From positions 4,264,926 through 4,328,925 of the forward strand of contig OX345651.1 of assembly GCA_947044365.1 (NCBI GenBank): a stretch of 64,000 bases of DNA, read 5' to 3'. This document shows positions 31,801 to 43,314 of the stretch, in pieces (position 1 is the first letter of the stretch; every line of letters begins with the position of its first letter). Source of the DNA: Petrosia ficiformis. Its lineage: Eukaryota; Porifera; Demospongiae; Haplosclerida; Petrosiidae. The translations under genes were made by a program, and so were the position numbers. The notes below the pieces were generated by a model. The model searched no databases. It had not been told where the DNA came from and saw only the letters and a program-made list of their open reading frames with translations.

Positions 31801-34800
31801 TTGATCAAAAAGAAATGTTCCTTCTAGTGATGTGCGATATTTATTAATATATAGATATATCGAAATATTCATTCAAATATCGTGATACAATATTGGGTTT
31901 TGGGTGTATTGATAAACTGGAATGGGCAGTTTAATAAATGTGGCTTTTCCCATTTGTCTAATTTTATACTTAAAAGCAATTATAACAAGCTAGTGTGCAT
32001 AACTTGATTGATTTCTTTTACCATTTCTTGACAACTACAACCAAATGGACATTTATTTACATTTTATAAACATTTTTTCAAATATCGTCATACTGTATCA
32101 TATCATGATATTTTTGGCAGCGATATGCAATGCTATTATTTAGTTGTATCGCACATCCCTAGTTCCTTCAATACAGTATTATAATATCAATAATGATATA
32201 CATACCATTACCCATACTAGGTCACATGATCAAGGTATACAATCATGTAATCATTAACATGAATCACATGACTGTAATAAATCTATATTTAATGCCTACT
32301 TACTTGACCAATAGCCATAAATTGAGGAACCACTAGGGCACAGCTGTGAGGGGAGGGAAGACGTGTACCCCCTTCTCAAACACTGTCAGAGATGTAGTAT
32401 TTGATTTATAGAACTGGGACATGTTTATCTAATATTATCTAGTTTGAAGTGTGACATTCAAGTGATGTTATTGCTTATAAATTATATTGGTATGCCTAGC
32501 TTCTCAAACATTTAGTTATATTTCATTAACTAAAATAATATCAGATTTACTAAAAGGGTTTTAGTTTTAGTTAACTAACATAAAGGGGGCCCATTTTTCA
32601 TTTTAGTTATTACAGTAGACTTGTAATTTAGTTATAGTTTAGTTAACTAACAGTCACAATACCTTACTAAAATGGGTTTTAGTTTTAGTATTAAAACAAC
32701 ATTAATTTCAGACCAATGTAAGTTTCAGGTACTGAACTTTCTGAAGGAGGGAGGGAGCACATCCACCTCCATACCTTCCCCCTAACTAGTGGCTTGCCTA
32801 TGCAACCACACAGGTTTGACTCAAACATAATTGTCATGTAACATCTTTGAGTTGTTGTCATCACAGCTGTAACCATAGTAATCTCCGGCAGTACTATGTA
32901 GCACACACACAAATTACACTTTCATTTAAAAAATGTTTGTAATATCCTGTGAGGTTTGACTTGTTGTCATCACAAAAGATTACATTTTGTTGTGCAATAA
33001 ATGTTGACCTCAAATATGATCTCAATCTCAAGTTATTACAGTTGTGGGAGTCATGTTAATGATCACATGTATGATCATGTGACCTAATATGGGTAAGGAT
33101 ATTTATTAATAATTATACAGAGTTATTACAGTCATGAGGGTCATGTTAATGATCACATGATTGTACTATACCTTCATCATGTGACCTACTATGGGAAATG
33201 TATTTTGTATTGACAATACAGATTTATTATAGTCATAAGAGTCATGTTAATGATCACATGTATGATCATGTGACCTAATATGGGTAAGGGTATTTATTAA
33301 TAATTATTATACAGAGTTATTACAGTCAAGAGGGTCATGTTAATGATCACATGTATGATCATGTGACCTAATATGGGTAAGGGTATTTATTAATAATTAT
33401 TATACAGAGTTATTACAGTCAGGAGGGTCATGTTAATGATCACATGATTGTATTATACCTTCATCATGTGACCTACTATGGGAAATGTATTTTGTATTGA
33501 CAATACAGATTTATTATAGTCATAAGAGTCATGTTAATGATCACATGTATGATCATGTGACCTAATATGGGTAAGGGTATTTGTATAACGAAACCAATTG
33601 ATTAGCCAATATAGTAGTAGTTTATTTATTAAAAAGGAATGGCAAAGCTAAAAGTGGTCATTTTTGAGATACTAAAACAGCACTAGTATATGAGCTATAT
33701 GATAGAGTACAAAGTCATCCTACTATTATACATATCATGAGAGAGACTAGTCATACTATAACTAAAAGTGGTCATCATTGTCATACTAAAACAACACTAG
33801 TATATGAGCTATATGATAGAGTACAAAGTCATCCTACTATTATACATATCATGAGAGAGACTAGTCATACTATAACTAAAAGTGGTCATCATTGTCATAC
33901 TAAAACAGCACTAGTATATGAGCTATATGATAGAGTACAAAGTATTCTACCATTACACATATTATGGGAGAGACTAGTTGTACTATTTATGATTATAACT
34001 AAAAGTGGTAATTTAATTGTATAGAACTAGTAGTTGATATATAATCCTCATCCTCTTACAGACTGAGATAATGGACTTGAAAGATGAACTCATTAGTGAC
34101 ACCATAGATGATGTCATAGGTGGTGAAGAAGAGGAGGATGAGAGGTAAGTTATGATCCAAGCAGACCAGAGTGCCTAGGATTAGGGTTGGGTGATATTGA
34201 AAATTAAGTTTTGTGATAATTGCCTAAAGGTGACTTGAGATTATTGCAATATTACAACTACTCATTGATACTGTCTATGATAGCAAAAATACGACTCAAG
34301 ACTAAGTTATAGTAAGACAATATTTGCCATTGTGATAATATTGGCAGACCAAAATTATGTGATATGATTATTACACTACAATAATATTGCAATGTATGCG
34401 ATATATTGAATTATTGCGCAACCCTTCCTAGGGATTCAGGGCGTTGGAATTGAAGCCAATGTGGAATGATTCAATTCCAATTCACATTACAGATACTTCA
34501 ATTCTAAATAATTATTAATTTTGATTTAAGGAGATTTCGATTCCGTTCCATCAGAACTCAAGATTCCATTCCAATTACTACAGGTGGTGTTGTGAATTCC
34601 ACTACAATTCCATGCAATTCTATACCATTCCATATTAGACCAAAAAATTTAATTTTAACACAAATATAATTTAACATTCAAGGACAACAATAAAACACAA
34701 TAAGTACATGTTTGTTACATGTATGTGCAACAGGAACAAACACACCCCTCATTAATTTAAGAGTCAAATAAGAGGGACAGTCCTTTCCCATGGAATTGTG

Positions 34801-35916
34801 CCGCCATTCCAAGGCAACATGTAATTCAATTCTTGATAGCATCAGTTACCAAGTCATAATTCCATCCCAATTCACACTAATAGTGGAACATGCCATCCAA
34901 GGCAACATGCAATTCAATTCTTGATAGCATCAGTTACCAAGTCATAATTCCATCCCAATTCACACTAATAGTGGAACATGCCATTCCAAGGCAACATGCA
35001 ATTCAATTCTTGATAGCATCAGTTACCAAGTCATAATTCCATCCCAATTCACAATAGCCATAATCATTTCAATTCAAAAAATTTCAACGCCCTGCCTTGG
35101 ATCTCCCCCTAACTGGAGTTTCACCCTCCAAATTTAGTATTTAACTCATGCAGGCATACAAAGTAATGACTTTTAACAAGAGATGATACAAGCTGTATTT
35201 GTAAGAGTCCCCCCAATAACAAAAATTCGGGCATTAATCCCCATGATAAAAAATGAATTGTTCATTTTACAGCGATGCTGTGGTACAACAGGTATTTGGA
35301 GAACTTGGTTTGCAGTGGGATGAAGAAGTATGTGTGATATCTCTTGTTCTCTTTTGTTACTCCTTTCCAAGATCCTATTTGTCTCTTTATTTTTATCTCT
35401 GATTTGTCTTTCTCCTTCCAAAGAACCTCATTTCTTTCCATTTATAATTTCTCTCCCTTTTCAGTTAGCCAAGGCTGTTCCCATGTCTGGTATACAAGAT
35501 AGAGAACCACAACTTCGTACACAGACCACTGTGGATATTGAAAACAGGTTAGTCTAGCCAGTTTTAATCACAGTCACCTGACGAAATGACTATAATATTT
35601 AGTTGGGATACAGTGAAACCCCTTTATTGAGGACACCCTGAAATGAGGACACCCCTGTATTAAGGACACTTGCAAATGTCCCAAACTGTGCTTTATAATA
35701 TAATTCCACCCCTGAAATGAGGATACCCCTGTAATCAGGACACTTATATTTGTCCCAATGCTGTCCACAATAGAGGGGTTCCACTGTATTCAAATAAAGG
35801 GACAATGAATCATTAATTGTGACATAGTGATATCATTGTCTGTCTTACACTAAACGAATTTCATAACTCAATTAATTTTTAATTCCTTTAGATTAGAAGA
35901 GCTAAGAAACTCTTAA
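28859..35916 (+). CDS. CHMP2A: Charged multivesicular body protein 2A (ESCRT-III), 9 exons, 214 aa
   Basis: Exons: 28859-28941, 29034-29121, 29293-29397, 31497-31547, 31661-31732, 34062-34144, 35273-35327, 35465-35547, 35892-35916. They sum to 645 nt in frame (214 aa; human CHMP2A has 222). Diagnostic stretches: SPEEIMRQNQRALRRTTR, ERQEKKIIADIKK, KIMAKDLVRTR, LMRANIQAISLKLQ, MAKAMKGVSKAM and IMMEFERE. The protein has the Snf7-type basic helical N-half and acidic C-half (GGEEEEDESDAV). It ends in a MIT-interacting motif, DIENRLEELRNS, matching human DLEERLKNLRRD, which binds the MIT domain of VPS4. ESCRT-III polymerises on membranes for endosomal budding, cytokinesis and repair. Intron 3 (2,099 bp) is almost entirely a tandem array derived from the exon 3 end. 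Introns 5 and 6 hold several MITEs. Confidence 0.97.
29380..31372 (+). repeat. 62/63-bp tandem array, ~32 copies, carrying the CHMP2A exon 3 end and splice donor
   Basis: The unit contains ATATCACTGAAACTACAA, identical to the last 18 coding bases of CHMP2A exon 3, followed by the donor GTATTT and then TTATATCAGAACA. The first unit begins in the exon (29380-29397) and copies run almost to exon 4. Single-base deletions give 62- or 63-bp units. A variant TTTACATATT recurs at 29961, 30398 and 30835, exactly 437 bp apart, showing seven-unit higher-order repeats. ORFs in the array are by-products. Confidence 0.95.
31825..32161. mobile_element. 337-bp hAT-type MITE with perfect 8-bp target duplication (CHMP2A intron 5)
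   Basis: It begins TAGTGATGTGCGATA and ends TATCGCACATCCCTA, near-perfect inverted repeats. It is flanked on both sides by GTTCCTTC (31817-31824 and 32162-32169), the 8-bp target duplication expected for hAT elements. No ORF. Confidence 0.9.
32170..32285. repeat. Inverted single copy of the 33-kb repeat unit
   Basis: This segment (GGTCACATGATCAAGG ... CACATGACTGTAATAA) is the reverse complement of the unit tandemly repeated at 33030-33590. The two flank about 750 bp as inverted repeats. Confidence 0.65.
32480..32705. mobile_element. Family B element fragment, CHMP2A intron 5
   Basis: It is rich in AACTAAAA and TTTAGTTAACTAAC motifs and ends TTAAAACAACATT, a degenerate family B terminus. The left end is not well defined. 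Confidence 0.5.
33030..33590. repeat. ~90-105-bp tandem repeat, 6 copies, with internal hairpin
   Basis: Each unit has GTTATTACAGTCA (or TTTATTATAGTCA), GTCATGTTAATGATCACATG and usually TGATCATGTGACCTAATATG. TCACATG and CATGTGA form a 7-bp stem within most units. Two unit subtypes alternate. It lies in CHMP2A intron 5. Confidence 0.85.
33640..34015. repeat. ~118-bp tandem repeat built on a family B terminus, 3 copies
   Basis: The unit joins AACTAAAAGTGGTCAT and ACTAAAACAACACTAG (family B end) to ATATGATAGAGTACAAAGTC. The + strand ORF at 33737-34024 follows the repeat and is not a gene. A related composite array lies at 36290-36640. Confidence 0.8.
34182..34426. mobile_element. ~245-bp MITE, CHMP2A intron 6
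   Basis: It starts TAGGGTTGGGTGATATTG and ends ATTATTGCGCAACCCTT, giving short imperfect inverted repeats of hAT-like form. Flanks CCTAGGAT and CCTAGGGA are similar, suggesting a decayed 8-bp target duplication. Confidence 0.55.
34437..35094. mobile_element. ~660-bp inverted-repeat element with internal 88-bp tandem repeats, CHMP2A intron 6
   Basis: It begins CAGGGCGTTGGAATTGAA and ends TTTCAACGCCCTG. The interior is full of ATTCCAATTCC motifs. About three ~88-bp copies containing CTTGATAGCATCAGTTACCA occupy 34805-35060. No ORF. Confidence 0.65.
35611..35786. mobile_element. 176-bp mariner-like MITE with TA target site (CHMP2A intron 8)
   Basis: It starts CAGTGAAACCCCTTTATTG and ends CAATAGAGGGGTTCCACTG, good inverted repeats, with TA immediately on both sides (35609-35610 and 35787-35788). 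The interior repeats a GAGGACACCCCTG motif. CAGTG ends plus TA duplication are typical of Tc1/mariner-pogo derived elements. Confidence 0.85.
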
Positions 35917-36089
35917 AATTAAGAATGAACAGATAATTGTATCCAAAAATAATGATTGAGTGCTTATTTTTTTATCCAATTTTATCAAATCATGTTACTT
36001 CATGTTTTGTCAATATTGTCATAATTCCGTTATCTTTAGAAAAAGATTGTGAAGAATGTATGTATATAACATCCTCTGACACAAAACTC

Positions 36090-36116
36090 AGGTCCTATAT
36101 TTTTTATATAGGACCT
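36090..36116. repeat. Perfect 11-bp stem hairpin downstream of CHMP2A
   Basis: Arms AGGTCCTATAT and ATATAGGACCT are separated by five T. Its role, if any, in 3' end formation is unknown. Confidence 0.7.
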
Positions 36117-36289
36117 GTTAGGATACTTTTGAAGTTATTAAGCTACTAACTAGCTCTGTATTATAACTTTTAATTAACTACTATAATAACTATATATTAA
36201 CTAAACCACTACACATTTAGTTCATTGATTAAACTACAGGCCTTTTATAATCATAATATATATTATTTTAGTTAATTTAGAAATAGTCA

Positions 36290-36640
36290 TACTAAAAGTG
36301 ATCATTATTGTCAAACTAAAACTATTTCAGTATATGATAAAGTGCAAAGTCATTCTACCATTACATATCGTAAGAGAGAGTCTGAGACTCACTAAAAGTG
36401 GTCATTATTGTTGTACTAAAACTATGTATTTCAGTTGTGTGATAAAGCGCAAAGTCATTCTACCATTACATATCACAAGAGAGAGTCTGAGAGTCTCACT
36501 AAAAGTGATCATTATTGTCAAACTAAAACTGTATTTCAGTATATGATAAAGTGCAAAGTCATTCTACCATTACATATCACGAGAGTCTGAGAGACTCACT
36601 AAAAGTGGTCATTATTGTTGTACTAAAACGATACTTGTAC
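36290..36640. repeat. Composite tandem repeat (family B terminus plus AAAGTCATTCTACC), ~3-4 copies
   Basis: Units alternate CACTAAAAGTGGTCATTATT with GATAAAGTGCAAAGTCATTC and CATATCACGAGAGAGTCTGA. It is clearly related to the array at 33640-34015, about 2.5 kb away. Confidence 0.8.
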
Positions 36641-37029
36641 ATGCATATTACACAGTGACTGAATATGGCAAACTGTATCAAGATAGATTAGTCGCACTAC
36701 GACTAAAAACATTTAATGAAAGAAAAAACAGAAATTGGATCAGAGGGGAAACAATTACAGAGAAATAATAATTATTATTAGCAATGAAGTATAATTTATG
36801 ATGAAAAGAAAATAAATTCACATGAATCAAAACAAATACTTTGACGTTCACAGGATGTAAAAATATGAAACAAAAACAACTAATTCTCTATCGAAATATT
36901 ATTTTATACTTCTACAATAAAAGAAAGAACATTTACAATCCACAGCAAACTTAATTATGAATGGAGTTTGTGGTATATTTATAGTGATTTTCCTCTGATG
37001 AGTCTGCTTTCCAGTCCAAAGAGTTTTAA

Positions 37030-37250
37030 ATGCATGCATACATACATACATACATACATACATACACTGTACATACATACATACATACATACATACACTG
37101 TACATACATACATACATACATACATACATACATACATACACTGTACATACATACATACATACATACACTGTACATACATAGATATGTACACATGTACATA
37201 CATATGTACAAACATACATACACACAAACACACATATAAATATGTACATA
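37030..37250. repeat. (CATA)n microsatellite with ACTGTA interruptions
   Basis: Imperfect CATA repeats broken by CACTGTACATA at regular places. ORFs on both strands here are repeat artefacts. Confidence 0.95.
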
Positions 37251-37291
37251 CGTTATTTGAGTACAAATACATAAAGAATTATATTTTACAA

Positions 37292-39568
37292 CTATGCTTG
37301 AATGGTGTCTTTTAATTTTTCTTTTGTGGACTGAAGATTAAACAAGTTTTTCTTTACTCTTAGAGCTGTAAGTCTAGCCTCTCCATTGGGATGCCAACAC
37401 TGATCCATTATCTGCGATAGACTGTGGAATGTCTAATGAAGGAAAGAAACGATGAATTACTAATTTATTGGGGCGAGCCTGAACACAAGCCCAACACACT
37501 AAAGACAGAAATCACTCTATATGTATATGTATGTGTGTATGTGTGTATGTATTTGTTGTATGTAATACTGCCTGTTCTGTTCAGCCACATATCATCTATA
37601 TAGGCAGTGTATGTGTATGTTATATCAAAACCGAAAAAGCACAGGAACAAGATTGGGATGGTGCCTTAGCAACAAAATTAAATACCACTTCCACATAACA
37701 ACCCTACATAAGTATATATCACATCTAAGGTTTGGCCATGTTAAGTCATAATTAGACTTACAAAGTTCACATACAGAAATATTCTTTATGTGTCTATATT
37801 CACATCGACTTTCTTCAATTACTATGTTGTATACCAGTGTTTATGATATATGGTGCACCATTGGCCAAAAGAGCTTCTTATTTGGCACAGCACAGTTCCC
37901 TCTTTGGGCCAGATGGTGCAGTTAATTATGATTATATTGTCATTAACAGCATTAACTTTTTGTTAATTGGCTCATGATATATTCCTAAAGGTAGGGTGGA
38001 TGCACTAACCATTGTTGAGTCAATTTAGCCCATGCTTCAAAACATATCAAAAACTCTGTAGTATGTATTCAAATCATTGACAGACAATCCCAAACCATTA
38101 TTATACTAACACTAGTACATCAAATAATAGTATTCCCTTTGTCATAGTACACACAGTCAATAATAGTATTCCCTTTGTCATAGTACACACAGTCATTAAT
38201 TGCCAAATAATAGTATTCCCTTTGTCATAGTACACACAGTCATTAATTGCCATAGTATATAGTACTTATGATCTTCAATTCCCCCCTCAAGGGCTGGCCT
38301 CTGTGAGCCAAAAGGCTGGATGAGTATAACCACAATCTTTAATTTGATTGGTTAATTCAATAACCTAATGCTTGGTATTATGGAGTACAAATGCATTAAA
38401 ACAACTATGTAGTCTTTTACAAGTTCAAAGTCCAAGAGGACGGCAAGTAATAACAGAATGCAATATGGAGTTCCTAAAAAGGTCTTCATAATAATCAACA
38501 ATGTGATGTTAACAATGTAGTACCAATACATTCAAACGACTAGTCTTTTAGCAGTTCAAAGTCCAAGAGGATGGCAAGTAATAACGGAACTTAGGTCCTA
38601 AAAAGGTCTTATTAACCATCATTCGTGTAGGCAGAGCAGAGAGTTGCTACATTGTATGCTTTCTATAAGTGAATATACTACAAAAATGTGCTATTTCAGT
38701 ATGAATAACTTTTTAACTACTTCAAGGCTTAGTTAATTTAACTATAACACGCCAGACCCAACCATGAGAAAGGGTCTGGTTGCTTCAAGTTAATTTAACT
38801 ATAACTATTACTAACTAGTCTCACACGCCAGACCCGATAATGCTTGGTTGCATGCTATTCATCACTTTAGAAATGCTGTGCCCCCCAATCAGATTGCATG
38901 ACATCATGATAGGTCATTATATACACACCCATTTTGTGACATCATGTTTATAGAAATGGAACTGGAAGCAGAAGAAGTACATGTAAGCTATTATGCCTTT
39001 TCTACACAACCAAGACATATTTGTAATAATACCCACCAGATCTGAAATGTTATTTCATTTGTATTGTCATACATGTAACTATACAGCTTCATTGAACAAG
39101 CTGATGTTTAGCATGCAACCACACCCTTTCTCATGGTACGGGTCTGGTGCGTGACACTATCTACTAACTTGGTATTTTTAATTACTTGTAGAAATTCACT
39201 TACAAACAATCCTAAACAACTGGTGACTACAGGACACATGGCATTCAGACAATAACAATTTAGTGAACAAACTTATATCATGCTCACACATTATAGTGTA
39301 ACCACAAATATTTTAGACCCAGGAAACCACAAATAGATTTTATTAGATTTACACCACATCACCTTGGTAACAGGATTCAGGAAATTCGAGCTGTACATTG
39401 TATGGCTCACATGAATGCTAATCAGTAACTGGATATGATATCACATTACAAGTACTTGTTTGTGTGAGTGAGTGTATGTGTGTTTTGGGGTGTGTGTTGG
39501 TTTACTGAGTACTTTTGTCTGTGTGTGTGTGTAACTGTGTATCTTTATATGTATGTATGTATATATGT

Positions 39569-39620
<52 letters not shown>

Positions 39621-39624
39621 TGTT

Positions 39625-39667
<43 letters not shown>

Positions 39668-39879
39668 ATATATATATATTATTCACATTACAATCTAACA
39701 CATTGTAATATATAACATTGGTACTATCAGTACATCATCAGAACAACTCATTATTAATACAATAGAATGTTATTTGATTACAGTTATGTAATCTCTGTTT
39801 AGTAGTACATTATTTTTACAAGTTTTTATGTTGTTTATTAAAAAGTACCTATACATACTTATATATACACATACATACA

Positions 39880-39915
<36 letters not shown>

Positions 39916-39967
39916 TGTATATACATTGTATGTATGTATATATATATAATATACATACATACGTACA

Positions 39968-40006
<39 letters not shown>

Positions 40007-40107
40007 CAACATATATACATACATACATATATATATACATGTACATACATGCATACATATATACATACATACATACATACATGTACATACACACACACAC
40101 ACACACA

Positions 40108-40151
<44 letters not shown>

Positions 40152-41157
40152 TACATATATACATACATAGGTATATACATACATACATGTACATACATAC
40201 ATAGTATGTGCACATATATAGAATACTGGCGAATCACAACACTAGTTATTTTAAGCCAGAAAAATTTCCCAATGAATCACACTATGTAAACTTAAGTCAT
40301 TCTCATCAAAGGAAAGAGTAATGTACTCTATTTTACTACAACTCGATACTACTCTAACTGGATTTGGCTTCACCCCAGCCCAGTTGCAGTACAGTTGGCT
40401 ATACTCTAACATACACATAACATAATATATATTTTAACACAAGCACACATGATCTCACATACGTACATACACACACACATACAGGGTTTCATACAGGGTG
40501 CTCCACCAGAAAATGTTTATATACAGGATTATGTTTGTTTAAACAATAAAGATTTATCTAACCTCTCTTTGACTCCATCTGTTAGGAAAACCAGGTCTCT
40601 TTTTTTCAAAAGCTACCACTCTTTTCATTTCATCAAATGGAGGATCTGGAGTCACTAAATCAAAATATGGCAGCTGATACTCCTCAGCATGACCTAGAGA
40701 GAGATAAGGCAAAGAGGTTGCTGACAGTTGAAAAATAAACTGACACTTTGAAATTTGCTATATCAATAAGGATCTGTTTTCAAGCATAATAAATCATTTG
40801 TATCAGATCAAAGCTCAGACATGTTATCTATTGGTTTCAATGTACATACACATGATACAGGTATGCATGAATAATGCATATATACATACTTACATACATA
40901 CATTATATATACATTATATTATATAATATGTAATATATAATATATAAAGGAGTGGCTGCAATTAATTGACAAAGAATTCAATCATTTCCAGGTTAATACA
41001 GTATGTAATGGTATGTACGTATGTGTATATGTAGGTATGTATGTATGTATGTATGTACATAATTACATATATGTATGTATGTATGTAAGTATGTATGTAT
41101 GTATGTTTGTATGTATGTATGTGTATGTGTATGTATGTGTATGTGTATGTATGTAAG

Positions 41158-41188
<31 letters not shown>

Positions 41189-43264
41189 GTATGTATGTAT
41201 GTATGTATGTATGTATGTGTATGTGTATGTATATATGTACACATGTACGTATATTATCTACATGTTTAAACGCCCCAAAAGGTATGTATATCCTAACTTG
41301 TTACTAGGTGTATTTATTAGCTGTGTCCTCATACCACTCACATCACTCATTGATAGATACGTACAGTATATTATGCAATACATGTTTGGAGGTACTGTAG
41401 ACTAACTTAGCATTTATTTATATTGCAATTCTGCTCCAATATATTTGAAGTGTTTCAATATACTGCAATAACTATAACTAACTAAAATGAAAATTGTCCA
41501 ATAGTTGGCACTTTTAGTTAGTTAAAACCCATTTAGTAAGCCTAATATATTAACTATAACTAAACTAAAAATGTGAGAAACGTACTAAGCTATAACTAAA
41601 AGAGGTCATTATTTTCAAGCTAATAACACAAATTTTATACCACCCAAAATAATTGCTTTCAAGAATGTAGTAATACAGTCATGAGAATTGGTCCTAAACC
41701 TACAAAAAGGTGTCACGTCTCTCCAAATTTAGTATCTACTAACTGTAAATAGAATCCATTAATGGACCAGGTATGATACTGTCAAGAACTGTTATACACT
41801 ACACAGAGCCAAGATACAATTAGGATGACACCAAACAAGGAATGATTTATTAAAGAAGGTATGTAGTGAATTATTATATCAGGTCTTTTACACACATGTA
41901 GTCATGATTTGATATATGTACACAGCATTTGAATATAATTATCATATATAATTAATAGTATCATATCAAGCTGTTAAATACACAACACAGAGCCAAGACA
42001 AAGTTAGGATAAAAGCAAGCTATTAATAATCTATTAGATAAGGTACGTAAAGCATTCCATGATAAGGTCTTTACAAATGCAGTCGTGATCTGTTTGGTTA
42101 ATTCAATTAAATATGTACACAGCTTTAGAATATAATTATCATGATATATAATTGTATAATTTAGAGCTGTTGAGTTACAAAAAACACTTTATCAAGTTAC
42201 TACACAAATCCAGAGATGTGAAATATGAGTTGCCATGTTAGAACATCCAGCAACCCCACTAAACTAAATACTACATCATAGATGCACATATGCTTTGTTT
42301 TATCAAAAACAATTACCATAGTCTAGTACCAATTAAGTTTTAAATCTCATGAGACTATACAGGGTGGGAGGAAGCAGTTTTGTTTTGCTCAGGCGACTAA
42401 ATAGAGCCAGAAAATCAGCCTGAGAGTCTTTATGCTGCCAGGTAAGATTGAGCTGTTATTTAAGCTGTTGTCAAACTCGCCCAGTTCATCCCCATATGTA
42501 CATTATGATAAGATTTTACCCTTTTTAAACTTCTCACAGGGGGTGTATGTATACTAACCAAATATGATACCATTATTCTTTTTTTTGTGACAAATTAACA
42601 AGATAAACTAACAAAATATTTATCACTCCCTATGTCAACCACATAAATTCCTCGGGCTATATATATATGTTCTAGTAGTGAAATCTAAGCTATCTTGTTT
42701 ACATATATTCCTCAGGGCTATATATGTTCTAGTACTGACTATCTTGTTTACTATGGAAACTAATGTATTATCCATAACTGGATGTTGAATTGCATGTGTG
42801 TGTGTGTGACTGTGTGTGTGTCAATAGTGTGTTGTGACTGTGTGTGTGGTAGTATGTTTGTCTGCATGTCTGTTTGTGTTCATGTGGTGGGCATGTCTAT
42901 CACAATATATATGTGTTATGTTGTGAGTGTGTTTTTGTTTTGTTTTGTGTATGTGTGTGTGTGTATGTGTGTGTGTATGTATGTATGTGTGTATATTTGC
43001 CTAATATATTCAACCTAACATTATGCATATATTTCGATACATTGCAGCCATTCTACATGTATTTCACAAACTTCATTTGCTCAAATATACAAAGATTCTA
43101 TAAGCATAAAATAATGGAATCGTACGTCCAGAAGAGACCAGCATTCTGATTACACATTCATCCACATATTAAAGATTATTAAAAAAACAATACAATATGA
43201 CAATACACTTCTTTTGATATTGGTACGGCACAAATTCTTCATCGTTTATAATAATCATAATAAT

Positions 43265-43314
<50 letters not shown>

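Larger units (their letters stand above)
35917..37291. other. Intergenic between convergent CHMP2A and TGF-beta receptor 3' ends
   Basis: It holds a hairpin (36090-36116), a composite array (36290-36640) and CATA microsatellites (37030-37250), listed separately. No coding exon was seen; the ORFs within the CATA tract are low-complexity artefacts. Confidence 0.6.

Noticed and set aside
36899..41405. Many Tyr/Val/Cys or His/Thr/Ile-rich ORFs on both strands
   Set aside because: They are translations of CATA, TATG, TG, CA and TA microsatellites in introns or spacers.
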